Origin: Pseudomonas allokribbensis
GTDB lineage: Bacteria; Pseudomonadota; Gammaproteobacteria; Pseudomonadales; Pseudomonadaceae
DNA length: 64,000 nucleotides
Direction of reading: 5' to 3'
Assembly: GCF_014863605.1 (NCBI RefSeq)
Contig: NZ_CP062252.1
Span: forward strand, 4,287,001 to 4,351,000
Position 1 is the stretch's first letter. Each line of letters opens with the position of its first letter. Below are positions 19,201-27,421 of this stretch, piece after piece. The position numbers and the translations under genes are program-made. The notes under the pieces were generated by a model. The model was not told where the DNA came from. It did not search any database and saw nothing but the letters and a program-made list of their open reading frames with translations.

Positions 19201-20809
19201 CGACGTGCTCAACCAGCGTATCGCCACCGTGCGTCCGGACGGCCATCGCGTCAGTTGGCTGACCTATGGCAGCGGGCACTTGCTCGGCATGCGCCTGGAT
19301 GAGCATGATCTGATCGGCTACGAACGGGACGACCTGCACCGGGAAGTCGCCCGCCATCAAGGCAATCGCCTGCTGCAAACGCAAACATGGAGCCCCACCG
19401 GGCGTCTGCAAGAGCAGTTGCTGACCCGTGCCGACGACAAATCTACCCTGTTGAAACGCGAATACCAGTACGACGCCGTCGGCCAACTGACTGACATCAA
19501 TGACAGCCGCCGCGGCCCTCTCGCCTATCAATATAACCCGGTAGGCCGACTGCTCAGCGCCACCACTCGCCAGGGCGTGGAAACCTTCGCCTTCGACCCG
19601 GCCGGTAACTTGCTTGACGAAAGCGTCCGGCAGATTCGTAGACCACTGGATCAAGACCCGCCACGCAGCAAGCTGGTCGACAACCTGCTGCGCGAATACG
19701 CCGGCACCCACTATGACTACGACGAACGCGGCAACCAGATTCAGCGCTGGCACAACGGCCAACGCTGCGACCTGCGCTGGGACTTGTTTGATCGGCTGGT
19801 GCAATACGAAGACTCACGACTATCCGTCGATTTTGCCTACGACGCACTTGGACGACGCCTACACAAAAAATCTACGGCGCACTACAAACATCGCCCCGAA
19901 GCCGGCTCCCAATGGAATCGCAATGAGCATGCGCGCAAACAACGCGAGCTGGGTTGCGGTTTCACGTTGTACGGCTGGGACGGTGACCAACTGGCGTGGG
20001 AAAGCAGCCCGGCCCAACACGAAAGCGGCACCGGTCGCACCGTGCACTACATTTTCGAACCGGGCAGTTTCGTACCGGTGGCACAGGCACTGCGGCATCA
20101 ACCGATTCACCTGAGTGGTCAACCCGACTACAGCGACAGCTACAGCCTCGATGACGACCCTTTGTGGAATCACAAACCGGCCGCTCTACCCTTCGAGATG
20201 CTGGCCTGGTATCAATGTGATCACCTTGGCACTCCGCAGGAACTGACCGACCAGCAAGGCAATACCGCGTGGAGCGCGCAATACAAGGCGTGGGGGGAAA
20301 TACGCGAACAGCGCTCGGAATGGGCGCAACAGCAAGGGCTGACGAACCCGATTCGGTTCCAAGGGCAGTACCACGACCATGAGACGGGGCTGCATTACAA
20401 TCGCTACCGTTACTATGATCCGGCTGTTGGCCGATTTATTGCCAAGGACCCGATCAGCTATGCCGGTGGGATCAATCTTTACCAATATGCTCCCAACCCA
20501 GTCGGATGGGTGGATCCACTAGGTCTGGCAAAACACAGCCCGGATAGCGTGCACTGCCAGCGTCTGGAGAAGAAAATCTCCAACATCAAGGAGGCGCTGG
20601 ACAAACGCTGGCATGAGCTCGAATCTGATGAGCAGGGTTTGCCAGAATACATTGGTCCTGGGGAAAGTCTGTATCAGACCCGTCGTGGGCACCGAACCAT
20701 CATTAACCACACGGACGGAAACTTGCGAAAGCTAGAGCGCCAACATGATGAAGAATGTAAGAGCGAAAACAAGCCCGGCACTTGCCCGTGTACAAAAAAG
20801 AAAACATGA
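16226..20809 (+). CDS. Rhs polymorphic toxin 1 (T6SS-type effector)
   Basis: 1527 residues from ATG 16226, a start fixed by alignment with the second Rhs (QREPQVALTPL / KREPQVAIVPL). Order: N-terminal region with hydrophobic helices (~45-130), a helical linker, an Rhs/YD-repeat cage from about residue 345 (SISFAMGSESMEHTDFSLPG onwards, many GRL..Y and YDxxG units), then the core-associated domain ending in PVGWVDPLGL, the autocleavage motif. The tip after Leu1434 has 93 residues with a basic helix (RLEKKISNIKEALDKRW), TRRGHRTIIN and a Cys-rich end. I do not recognise its activity. No PAAR domain is fused and no Eag chaperone gene is adjacent. Probable immunity gene at 20889. Confidence 0.93.
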   Translation: MSAQKAVKPQREPQVALTPLSEVYLEDVGLGAEHFDAWLRDISDDWINLERIKTVAGALPAVGNVIALMDALGDIVTLATSDEPDPFVWVSLGINLIGVIPIPPTMAAARMSLRPMLFLVRQEGKKALGDALINILIGHLNTDIVGTLEDFVGDKAKTKLKDLLDAVGLYGEEMVNDLARGLDELATGTFKTRADIDALAKHTDALLHNPREIIENSYGAAASILKLTYKSTANAAAQWVIPSEISALIQQNTPKLRALAPKLRRELNKLSDPQNPDSLERLRQTLADSVKEWTLRNENGQGASVKPDAVSQAMFLASANALEVIRRQKRGKKRPKEQKNGVCPGTCKSISFAMGSESMEHTDFSLPGPFPVAWTRTYSSALSAYDQDVLGARWVSEFTTRFDCIDDSLVFHDADGRSHDYALPKVGLFHYDPIEDFTLIRASEQQLVLCRGYDRKETYVRHGHRYLLSGVVLRNGAGVMLHHEHRHDDLPVLSDLMTYQDDLTQVHLHLGTMLDEQGRLSGLWEISDGTPLRQLCGYHYDSSGDLVLAQDEHGATWNYQYQHHLLTRYTDRTGRGMNLQWEGLGADARAVREWADDGSFDTRLEWDKNIRLTYVTDAHGYETWHYYDLLGYTYRIRHADGSSEWLFRDQAKNVVRHVHADGTTDRFSYDNRGNLLEHIRADHSVVHYAYDDHSQLIKISDGEGGQWQRAYDDRGNPIEAIDPLGNITEYAYNAAGQPTAIKDAHGNEKTLAYNDAGQLVEYVDCSGKTSAWEYDDRGQMVGFTDAAGLTTEYQYLAGQMVLIKYPDNTEDRFERDAEGRLLVHVDAMDRRTTWSYTVAGQIAERVDAAEQTLRYRWDRLGRLQSLENENERRAHFHYDPMGRLLEESGFDGHTTCYQYDPNTGRLQSTVNGARVISVKFDPLGRLTERHASLGEQTQQETFAYDNNGNLVMACNEQSRLQWFHDPAGNLVREHQHYLGLDKPQVAVWQHEYDVLNQRIATVRPDGHRVSWLTYGSGHLLGMRLDEHDLIGYERDDLHREVARHQGNRLLQTQTWSPTGRLQEQLLTRADDKSTLLKREYQYDAVGQLTDINDSRRGPLAYQYNPVGRLLSATTRQGVETFAFDPAGNLLDESVRQIRRPLDQDPPRSKLVDNLLREYAGTHYDYDERGNQIQRWHNGQRCDLRWDLFDRLVQYEDSRLSVDFAYDALGRRLHKKSTAHYKHRPEAGSQWNRNEHARKQRELGCGFTLYGWDGDQLAWESSPAQHESGTGRTVHYIFEPGSFVPVAQALRHQPIHLSGQPDYSDSYSLDDDPLWNHKPAALPFEMLAWYQCDHLGTPQELTDQQGNTAWSAQYKAWGEIREQRSEWAQQQGLTNPIRFQGQYHDHETGLHYNRYRYYDPAVGRFIAKDPISYAGGINLYQYAPNPVGWVDPLGLAKHSPDSVHCQRLEKKISNIKEALDKRWHELESDEQGLPEYIGPGESLYQTRRGHRTIINHTDGNLRKLERQHDEECKSENKPGTCPCTKKKT

Positions 20810-20888
20810 AACCCAGAAAAACCAAATACAAACGTGAAGCCACCTACAATTAAAAAGCAACCAACAAGAGCTCAATGACCAGGTATTT

Positions 20889-21380
20889 ATGAAAGAAATA
20901 AAAGACGCACTTCATGCAGCGGCCGGTAAAGGTGCACGCAAGGTCATTGCAGCGCAAGCCGATATTTATGAAAATGCCACTCTGGCCAACGAATATTTTT
21001 CGGATGAATGCCTGGAACTCATAACCTACATACTCTCTACGGAAGACCTGTTCAACAAGCCTGGAATGCATGTATTCATAGTAAAAATACACACCGACAT
21101 GGATATCCTTTCAGACAATCAGAAACAGAAGCTTCTGGATACAGTATCTCTAAATTATCAACGGTATAATCAAACCGATCTGTGTTGGCATTTGGGTGAC
21201 CTAATAGCCCGGTGCTACGATTCAAACCTGGCCATGAATTTCTTTCAGCATCATTTCGTTTCTGCAACACCTCAGGGAAAAGAAGGCATTGCACTTGGAC
21301 TTGACATTCTCGCAAGACACTCAAAGCGAGATCCAAAAATCATGAAAAAAATAGAAACCATCTTAAAAGGTGAAAACTGA
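20889..21380 (+). CDS. probable immunity protein for Rhs1
   Basis: 163 residues, helical and acidic-to-neutral (MKEIKDALHAAAGKGARKVI...). AGGT precedes ATG 20889. No family recognised. Position directly behind the toxin tip, same strand, and AT-richer codon use than the core are what suggest immunity. A fragment resembling its C-terminal part (ALGLDIL) recurs at 21540-21618. Confidence 0.6.
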   Translation: MKEIKDALHAAAGKGARKVIAAQADIYENATLANEYFSDECLELITYILSTEDLFNKPGMHVFIVKIHTDMDILSDNQKQKLLDTVSLNYQRYNQTDLCWHLGDLIARCYDSNLAMNFFQHHFVSATPQGKEGIALGLDILARHSKRDPKIMKKIETILKGEN

Positions 21381-21618
21381 AAAAAGCACTGATGTTTATC
21401 TCGACCAAGGCACTCGATAAATTTCTGATCTTATTGTTTTCCTTGACGACAAACCGACTGAAAGTCCAAGCACAACAGAAGACGTTATCATTGAGTCTTA
21501 AAACTACATCGCTGGCCAGAATTCATACTCGAGAAAAAGGAAAAAAAGCGTAGCACTCGGGCTGGAGATCATGAAAGCAATGACCGAATCATATGCCAGC
21601 GCGATTAAAGCGGTTTGA
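21372..21618 (+). pseudogene. decayed immunity-like fragments
   Basis: Two relics. From GTG 21370/21372 a frame reads KTEKSTDVYLDQGTR, stop, then ISDLIVFLDDKPTESPSTTE to a second stop. Farther on, about 21540-21618 encodes SVALGLEIMKAMTESYASAI..., similar to GIALGLDILARHSKRD near the end of the intact immunity gene. Both lack a usable open frame. Reading: remains of one or two further immunity genes behind rhs1. Confidence 0.4.
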
Positions 21619-21691
21619 GAACCGAAGCGCACAAGGTCAGCGCTGAGCAAAATATCGATGATTCCCCGGCAACTGACGCAACTTCCTCCCC

Positions 21692-21715
21692 GTTCATAAA
21701 ACATAGACCCAGATC
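21692..21715 (+). repeat. right imperfect direct repeat flanking rhs1 island
   Basis: GTTCATAAAACATAGACCCA and four more bases, partner of 15781-15804 (20 of 24 identical). The stretch 21619-21771 otherwise shows nothing recognisable apart from the leader of the next gene. Confidence 0.45.
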
Positions 21716-21771
21716 AACAAACCCTCGCCGCACCTCGTTTACCCTCCCGCGCTTTTGCGACCGACACCGCC

Positions 21772-23100
21772 ATGACGCCCTCCTTCACCCCGGAATTGCT
21801 CGCCCCCGCCGGCACCCTGAAAAACATGCGCTACGCCTTCGCCTACGGTGCCGATGCGGTCTACGCCGGCCAGCCGCGCTACAGCCTGCGGGTGCGCAAC
21901 AACGAGTTCGACCACGCCAACCTCGCCCTCGGGATTCGCGAAGCCCAGGCCCAGGGTAAGCGCTTTTACGTAGTGGTCAACATCGCGCCGCACAACGCCA
22001 AACTCAGGACCTTCCTCAAGGATCTGGCGCCGGTGATCGACATGGCACCGGACGCACTGATCATGTCCGACCCCGGCCTGATCATGCTGGTGCGCCGGCA
22101 CTTTCCGCAGATGCCGATTCACCTGTCGGTGCAGGCCAACACGGTGAACTGGGCGAGCGTCGAATTCTGGCAGCAACAGGGTCTGAGCCGGATCATCCTG
22201 TCCCGGGAATTGTCACTGGAAGAAATCGGCGAAATCCGCGAACAGGTACCGGGCATGGAACTGGAAGTGTTCGTTCACGGCGCGCTGTGCATGGCCTATT
22301 CCGGCCGCTGCCTGCTCTCAGGTTACATGAACAAGCGCGACGCCAATCAGGGCACCTGCACCAACGCCTGCCGCTGGAAATACTCGGCGCAGGAAGCCAC
22401 CGAAAACCAGCTCGGCGAGATCGTACAGACCTTCGAACCGCAACCGACCCTCGGCCTCGGCGCGCCCACCGATCAGGTGTTCCTGTTGCAGGAAGCCAAC
22501 CGACCCGGCGAGATGATGCCGGCATTCGAAGACGAGCACGGCACCTACATCATGAACGCCAAGGACCTGCGCGCCGTGCAGCACGTCGAGCGCCTGACCC
22601 GCATGGGCGTGCACTCACTGAAGATCGAAGGCCGGACCAAATCGCACTTCTACTGCGCGCGCACCACCCAGGTTTATCGCCGCGCCATCGACGATGCGGT
22701 GGCCGGTCGTGAATTCGACCGCAGCCTGATGACCGATCTGGAGTCATTGGCCCAGCGTGGCTACACCGAAGGTTTCCTGCGCCGTCACGTGCATGACGAA
22801 TATCAGAACTACCAGAACGGCAGCTCGGTGTCGGAGCGTCAGCAATTCGTTGGCGAACTGACCGGCGAACGCCGGGGCCGGCTGGCCGAGGTGAAAGTGA
22901 AGAACCGCTTTGCGCTGGGCGATCATCTGGAACTGATGACACCCAAGGGCAACTTCCATTTTGATCTGCATGAATTGCAGAGCCTCAAGGGCGACGCCAT
23001 CGACGTGGCGCCGGGGGATGGGCACACGGTGTACCTGCCGATTCCGGATGCCGTGGATTTGCGCTTCGGCTTGTTGATGCGCGACGTGAGCGGGGCCTGA
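21772..23100 (+). CDS. trhP: tRNA 5-hydroxyuridine modification protein TrhP (peptidase U32 family)
   Basis: 442 residues, formerly yegQ. The U32 signature is complete at about 160-186 (EVFVHGALCMAYSGRCLLSGYMNKRD), followed by the Cys pair in GTCTNACRWKY that binds an iron-sulfur cluster in the family. The N-terminus ELLAPAGTLKNMRYAFAYGADAVY is diagnostic. In E. coli TrhP uses prephenate-derived chemistry to make ho5U34 in tRNA; it is not a real protease. Start ATG 21772 matches family length. Confidence 0.93.
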   Translation: MTPSFTPELLAPAGTLKNMRYAFAYGADAVYAGQPRYSLRVRNNEFDHANLALGIREAQAQGKRFYVVVNIAPHNAKLRTFLKDLAPVIDMAPDALIMSDPGLIMLVRRHFPQMPIHLSVQANTVNWASVEFWQQQGLSRIILSRELSLEEIGEIREQVPGMELEVFVHGALCMAYSGRCLLSGYMNKRDANQGTCTNACRWKYSAQEATENQLGEIVQTFEPQPTLGLGAPTDQVFLLQEANRPGEMMPAFEDEHGTYIMNAKDLRAVQHVERLTRMGVHSLKIEGRTKSHFYCARTTQVYRRAIDDAVAGREFDRSLMTDLESLAQRGYTEGFLRRHVHDEYQNYQNGSSVSERQQFVGELTGERRGRLAEVKVKNRFALGDHLELMTPKGNFHFDLHELQSLKGDAIDVAPGDGHTVYLPIPDAVDLRFGLLMRDVSGA

Positions 23101-23106
23101 TCCCGC

Positions 23107-23970
23107 TCAGACAAACTCCTCGCGCAACATCGCCACAAACGCCTCACGCGCCGGGTGCACCCCGGCGTTTTCATGCCAGTAGAACAAGTTGTCGATGGCC
23201 GTCAGCTCGGGGAATTCGTAACCCGCACACCCCGCGCCTTTGGCGTATTGCTCGAACACACCCTTGGGCACCAGCGCCACGCCAGCGCCGGCACTCACGC
23301 AACCGACAATCGCCCCGTAACTGGCCAGGCTGACAATCGGCAACGCCAGGCCCTGACGCAACAGCCAGTGCTCCAGCGCGGCGCGATACGGACAGCCTTG
23401 CGGCCACATGAACACGGTCTTGTCCTGCAAATCATCGAGGTCGCGCACCGGCCCGAATGAGGTCGACGCGATCAGCAGCAATTCTTCGCGATACATCGGG
23501 GTGCGTTTGAGCTGGGAGCGCTCGACATCCACCGCGACGATGGCGCCGTCCAGACGATGGCTGGCGGTATCGTCGAGCAGTTGCCCCCAGGTGCCGGTGG
23601 TCAACTCCAGAGCCACGTTCGGATAGCGCTTGTGAAATTTCGCCAGCAAGCGCGGCAGACGCCCGGTTGCCGAAGATTCAATGGCACCGATGCGCAGCGG
23701 CCCCGAAGGCTCGGCAGCAGGGTCGACCGCCCTTTTGGCTTCAGCTGTCAGCGCCAGAATCTTCTCTGCATAAGCGAGAAAGGTCTGCCCGGCAGGACTG
23801 ATCCGCAGCCCGCGCCCCTCGCGCAGAAACAGCGCCACCCCCAGTTCCGCTTCCAGGTATTTGATCCGCGCCGTGATATTCGACGGCACGCAAAACAGCT
23901 TTTCAGCCGCTTTGGCGATGCTGCCGACCTCGGCCACGGTCTTGAACATGCGGATCTGCGCCAGCTCCAT
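23107..23970 (-). CDS. LysR-family regulator
   Basis: 287 residues. HTH_1 at 3-62 (MFKTVAEVGSIAKAAEKLFCVPSNITARI) and a LysR substrate-binding domain from about 90 (PLRIGAIESSATGRLPRLLAKFH). It faces the EamA transporter gene with about 100 bases between the starts, so it probably regulates that transporter and itself. Ligand unknown. Confidence 0.87.
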   Translation of the reverse strand: MELAQIRMFKTVAEVGSIAKAAEKLFCVPSNITARIKYLEAELGVALFLREGRGLRISPAGQTFLAYAEKILALTAEAKRAVDPAAEPSGPLRIGAIESSATGRLPRLLAKFHKRYPNVALELTTGTWGQLLDDTASHRLDGAIVAVDVERSQLKRTPMYREELLLIASTSFGPVRDLDDLQDKTVFMWPQGCPYRAALEHWLLRQGLALPIVSLASYGAIVGCVSAGAGVALVPKGVFEQYAKGAGCAGYEFPELTAIDNLFYWHENAGVHPAREAFVAMLREEFV

Positions 23971-24072
23971 AACTCGTCACTCATAGTGAATGGTTGACGC
24001 AGTATAAGTCAGTTGTGGCGAATAATTGGCCACCCGGATACTCGGCGCATCAACCCTCTTGGTGCCTCGCTC

Positions 24073-24966
24073 ATGCCTTCCACTTCGCCTTTGAAAATCC
24101 TGTTGGCCATGGCCTTCGTCGTCGGCTGCTGGGCCTATTCGCCGACCGGCATTCACATCGGCCTGCAAGCCTACGAGCCCGGTCATCTGGCGTTGCTGCG
24201 GTTTCTGCTGGCGTCGTTGTTCATGGCGGTGATTGCGGGTTTCAAGGGTATTCACCTGCCGCGTCTGCAGGATTTGCCGCTGTTGTTTGCGTTGGGCTTC
24301 TTTGCCGTCAGCCTGCATCACGTCGTGCTGAACATCGGCCAGCAAAGCGTCAGCGCCGGCGCGTCGAGTGTGCTGGCGCAATCGACGCCGCTGTTCAGCA
24401 CGCTGCTGGCGCGGTTTCTGTTCAAGGATCGGGTGAGCGTCTGGCGCTGGGGTTGCGTGCTGACGGGATTCGTCGGCGTGGTGATTGTGGTGAGTGGCGA
24501 TCGCGGCCTCGGCAGCATCGACGCCCACGGTTTGCTGATCCTGCTGGCGGCGGTGTCGTGGAGCGTTTACTTCGCCCTGCAAAAACACCACGCCCGGCGC
24601 TACGACGGGCTCACGCTGGTTTGCTACACGGTGTGGTCCGGCACGTTGTTGCTGTTGATCTACTTGCCGGGGCTGGCCGACAGCGTGGCCAGTGCGCCGC
24701 TGCGGGTGCAATGGGCGGTGCTCGGTCTGGGCGTGTTTCCCAGCGCCCTCGCCTATCTGGCGTGGGCATTCGTGCTCAAGCATGTGGACCTGAGCCGGGC
24801 GACGATGACGTTGTACCTGATTCCGCCGACCGCGATGGGGATTGCTTCGGTGGGCTTGGGAGAGCGACCGACGCTGTTGGTGCTGGTGGGTTCGGCGGTG
24901 GTGTTGATCAGCGTGCTGGCGTTGAACCTGGAACGGCCGGCGGTGGTCCGGGCCATTGAGACTTGA
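24073..24966 (+). CDS. EamA/DMT family transporter
   Basis: 297 residues from ATG 24073, ten hydrophobic segments in two EamA halves (1-135 and 150-290). Blocks typical of the family: NIGQQSVSAGASSVLAQSTPLFSTLLA and YLAWAFVLKHVDLSRATMTLYLIPP. Likely exports a metabolite. It is divergent from the LysR gene, a frequent regulator/exporter pairing. Confidence 0.86.
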   Translation: MPSTSPLKILLAMAFVVGCWAYSPTGIHIGLQAYEPGHLALLRFLLASLFMAVIAGFKGIHLPRLQDLPLLFALGFFAVSLHHVVLNIGQQSVSAGASSVLAQSTPLFSTLLARFLFKDRVSVWRWGCVLTGFVGVVIVVSGDRGLGSIDAHGLLILLAAVSWSVYFALQKHHARRYDGLTLVCYTVWSGTLLLLIYLPGLADSVASAPLRVQWAVLGLGVFPSALAYLAWAFVLKHVDLSRATMTLYLIPPTAMGIASVGLGERPTLLVLVGSAVVLISVLALNLERPAVVRAIET

Positions 24967-24978
24967 GTCGCGGCGGCG

Positions 24979-25695
24979 TTACGCGCCGGCTGCCGAAAAC
25001 CGGTCGCGGCTGTTACTCAGGTGCAGCCACATCGCTGCCCGCGCCGCTTCCGGATCCTGACGCTTGATCGCGTTGAAAATCGCCTCATGCTCCAGGTTCG
25101 CCAGTTGCCCGAGTTTGCTCAAATCCACCGCCCCGCGCTCGGCCGCATTGACCCGCGTGCGCGGAATCATCGCGCTGCCCAGGTGCTGCATGATTTCGGT
25201 GAAGCAGACATTGCCGGTGGCTTCGGCAATCAGCAGGTGAAAGCGCCGGTCGGCCTCGACGCAACTGTCGTTGTTGGCCAGTAGACGCTGGTAGTCGTCC
25301 AGCGCCTGGCGCATCTGCACCAGTTGTTGTTCGCTGCGACGTTGCGCGGCCAGCGCCGCCGCTTGCGTCTCGAGGCCCATGCGCAATTCAAGAATGCTGC
25401 GCACCCCCAGCGCGGTGTCGACATTCAGCCGCAGCCCCTGCTCCGGTGCGCGCTCGATCACGAACGTGCCGATGCCGTGCCGTGTCTCCACCAGCCCCGA
25501 CGCCTGTAATTTGGAAATCGCCTCGCGCACTACGGTGCGACTGACGCCGTGTTCCTGAACGATCGAGTTTTCCGAAGGCAACTTGTCACCGGGCAACATC
25601 TGGCCGAGCAGGATGCTCTGGGTGAGTTTTTCCACCAGATCATGGGCCAGGTTGTGCGCGCGTTTACGGGCGGGAGCGTCGAGGTCTTCTTGCAT
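24979..25695 (-). CDS. GntR/FadR-family regulator of the glucarate operon
   Basis: 238 residues from ATG 25695. N-terminal winged helix (LPSENSIVQEHGVSRTVVREAISKLQASGLVETRHGIGTF) and C-terminal FCD ligand domain with its metal-binding His (DRRFHLLIAEATGN and AMWLHLSNSRDRF). It stands divergent from gudP-gudD, with matching GntR half-sites in between. Probably a repressor relieved by glucarate, galactarate or a breakdown product. Confidence 0.85.
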   Translation of the reverse strand: MQEDLDAPARKRAHNLAHDLVEKLTQSILLGQMLPGDKLPSENSIVQEHGVSRTVVREAISKLQASGLVETRHGIGTFVIERAPEQGLRLNVDTALGVRSILELRMGLETQAAALAAQRRSEQQLVQMRQALDDYQRLLANNDSCVEADRRFHLLIAEATGNVCFTEIMQHLGSAMIPRTRVNAAERGAVDLSKLGQLANLEHEAIFNAIKRQDPEAARAAMWLHLSNSRDRFSAAGA

Positions 25696-25779
25696 GGTCG
25701 GTTCCGGTGATCGGGGCACACCGATCGTAGCACTGCGAGGGATGACTTGTATGAGCTCCTATGATTTCAGGCCTCCAAC

Positions 25780-25790
25780 TTGTATGACAA
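25780..25790 (+). promoter_or_regulatory. candidate GntR operator 1
   Basis: TTGTATGACAA, a dyad of the FadR-subfamily form GT-N3-AC, 85 bases ahead of the regulator start. Related half-sites TTGTATGA occur at 25747 and 25989. The rest of 25696-26060 is AT-rich promoter DNA. Confidence 0.55.
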
Positions 25791-25967
25791 CAATCGATTT
25801 TAGCTAGAAAAACCTCCATTTCGCCGGGCAATCAACCAACGATCACTGGCACAGAACTTTGTATCACGCCTGATGAAATCTCTATAACCCCCAACAAATA
25901 CGGCACATAAAATCTGAAAAAGCATAAAAAACGCTCCCCGTAGACAAATTTGATTGAGCACTCCCGC

Positions 25968-25978
25968 TTGTAGGACAA
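25968..25978 (+). promoter_or_regulatory. candidate GntR operator 2
   Basis: TTGTAGGACAA, the same dyad form as 25780-25790, 83 bases ahead of gudP. Paired sites near both divergent starts suggest joint control of the regulator gene and the operon. Confidence 0.55.
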
Positions 25979-26060
25979 AAAAATCTAGTTGTATGATGTC
26001 TATCAACAACGCAGCATCCAGCCACACCCCGCATAAAAATAACGAGTGGGAGAAAACCAA

Positions 26061-27407
26061 GTGAAATCATCCATTGCCGGGATGAACGAGGGCGCCGATT
26101 CGGTGCTGTCCTCCGCCATTGCCAAAGTCAAACGCCACGTCCTGCCTCTGTTCGTGATCATGTTCATCGTCAATTACATTGACCGGGTGAACATCGGCTT
26201 CGTCCGCACTCACATGGAACATGACCTCGGTATCGGCGCCGCTGCCTATGGCTTCGGTGCGGGCCTGTTCTTCATCGGTTACGCGCTGTTCGAAGTCCCC
26301 TCAAACATGCTGCTGCAAAAGGTCGGCGCGCGAATCTGGCTGACCCGCATCATGTTCACCTGGGGTCTGGTGGCCGCCGGCATGGCGTTCATCCAGAACG
26401 AAACCCACTTCTACATTCTGCGATTTCTGCTCGGCGTGGCCGAGGCCGGATTCTTTCCCGGGGTGATCTACTACTTCACTCGTTGGCTGCCGGGGGCCGA
26501 GCGCGGCAAGGCGATTGCGATATTCCTCAGCGGTTCGGCCGTGGCCTCGCTGATTTCCGGCCCATTGTCCGGCCTGCTGTTGCAGATCGAAGGGCTCGGC
26601 CTGCACGGCTGGCAATGGATGTATTTCATCGAAGGGATGTTCTCGGTCGGCCTGTGCGTATTCGTCTGGTTCTGGCTCGACGCCAAACCCCACGACGCCA
26701 AGTGGCTGACCCACGCCGAGCAGGACGCACTGGTCAAAGCCATCGACGATGAACAGAAGGCCCGCGAAGCCGCGACCCCGATCAAGCCGTCGCTGGGCAA
26801 GTTGCTCAAGGATCGCCAGATCATCCTGTTCTGCCTGATCTACTTCTTCATTCAACTGACGATCTACGCAGCAACGTTCTGGCTGCCGAGCATCATCAAG
26901 AAGATGGGCGAGATGAGCGACTTCCAGGTCGGCCTGTTCAACTCGATTCCGTGGTTGCTGTCGATCATCGGCATGTATGCATTCGCCTCGTTCTCGGCGA
27001 AGTGGAAACACCAGCAGGCGTGGGTGGCCACGGCGCTGTTGATCGCCGCCGCGGGGATGTTCATGTCCACCACCGGCGGGCCGATCTTCGCCTTCGTCGC
27101 GATCTGCTTTGCCGCACTGGGTTTCAAATCCGCGTCGTCGCTGTTCTGGCCGATCCCACAGGCCTATCTCGATGCGCGGATCGCCGCTGCCGTGATCGCG
27201 CTGATCAACTCGGTGGGCAACCTCGGCGGCTTCGTCGCCCCGACCACTTTCGGCCTGCTGGAACAACACACCGGTTCGATCCAGGGCGGCCTCTATGGCC
27301 TGGCCGCGACCTCGATCATCGCCGCGATCATCGTGTTCGCCGCCCGCATGACACCCAAATCCGCACCTGACGTCGCCGTGGCCGATGCCGCGCCGAAACA
27401 CGCTTGA
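26061..27407 (+). CDS. gudP: D-glucarate/galactarate MFS transporter
   Basis: 448 residues, 12 membrane segments. Anion:cation symporter family with the conserved [22 protein letters not shown] block near 125-147 and [12 protein letters not shown] near 34-45. GTG 26061 is preferred because GGGAG lies eight bases upstream; a GTG at 26046 is the alternative. It is followed after 14 bases by gudD in an apparent operon, which fixes the likely substrate. Confidence 0.85.
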   Translation: MKSSIAGMNEGADSVLSSAIAKVKRHVLPLFVIMFIVNYIDRVNIGFVRTHMEHDLGIGAAAYGFGAGLFFIGYALFEVPSNMLLQKVGARIWLTRIMFTWGLVAAGMAFIQNETHFYILRFLLGVAEAGFFPGVIYYFTRWLPGAERGKAIAIFLSGSAVASLISGPLSGLLLQIEGLGLHGWQWMYFIEGMFSVGLCVFVWFWLDAKPHDAKWLTHAEQDALVKAIDDEQKAREAATPIKPSLGKLLKDRQIILFCLIYFFIQLTIYAATFWLPSIIKKMGEMSDFQVGLFNSIPWLLSIIGMYAFASFSAKWKHQQAWVATALLIAAAGMFMSTTGGPIFAFVAICFAALGFKSASSLFWPIPQAYLDARIAAAVIALINSVGNLGGFVAPTTFGLLEQHTGSIQGGLYGLAATSIIAAIIVFAARMTPKSAPDVAVADAAPKHA

Positions 27408-27421
27408 AAGGACAACGCCAA

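Noticed and set aside
17732..19804. Long antisense frames under rhs1 (427 and 260 codons)
   Set aside because: Shadow of the YD-repeat coding sequence; similar frames appear under rhs2.
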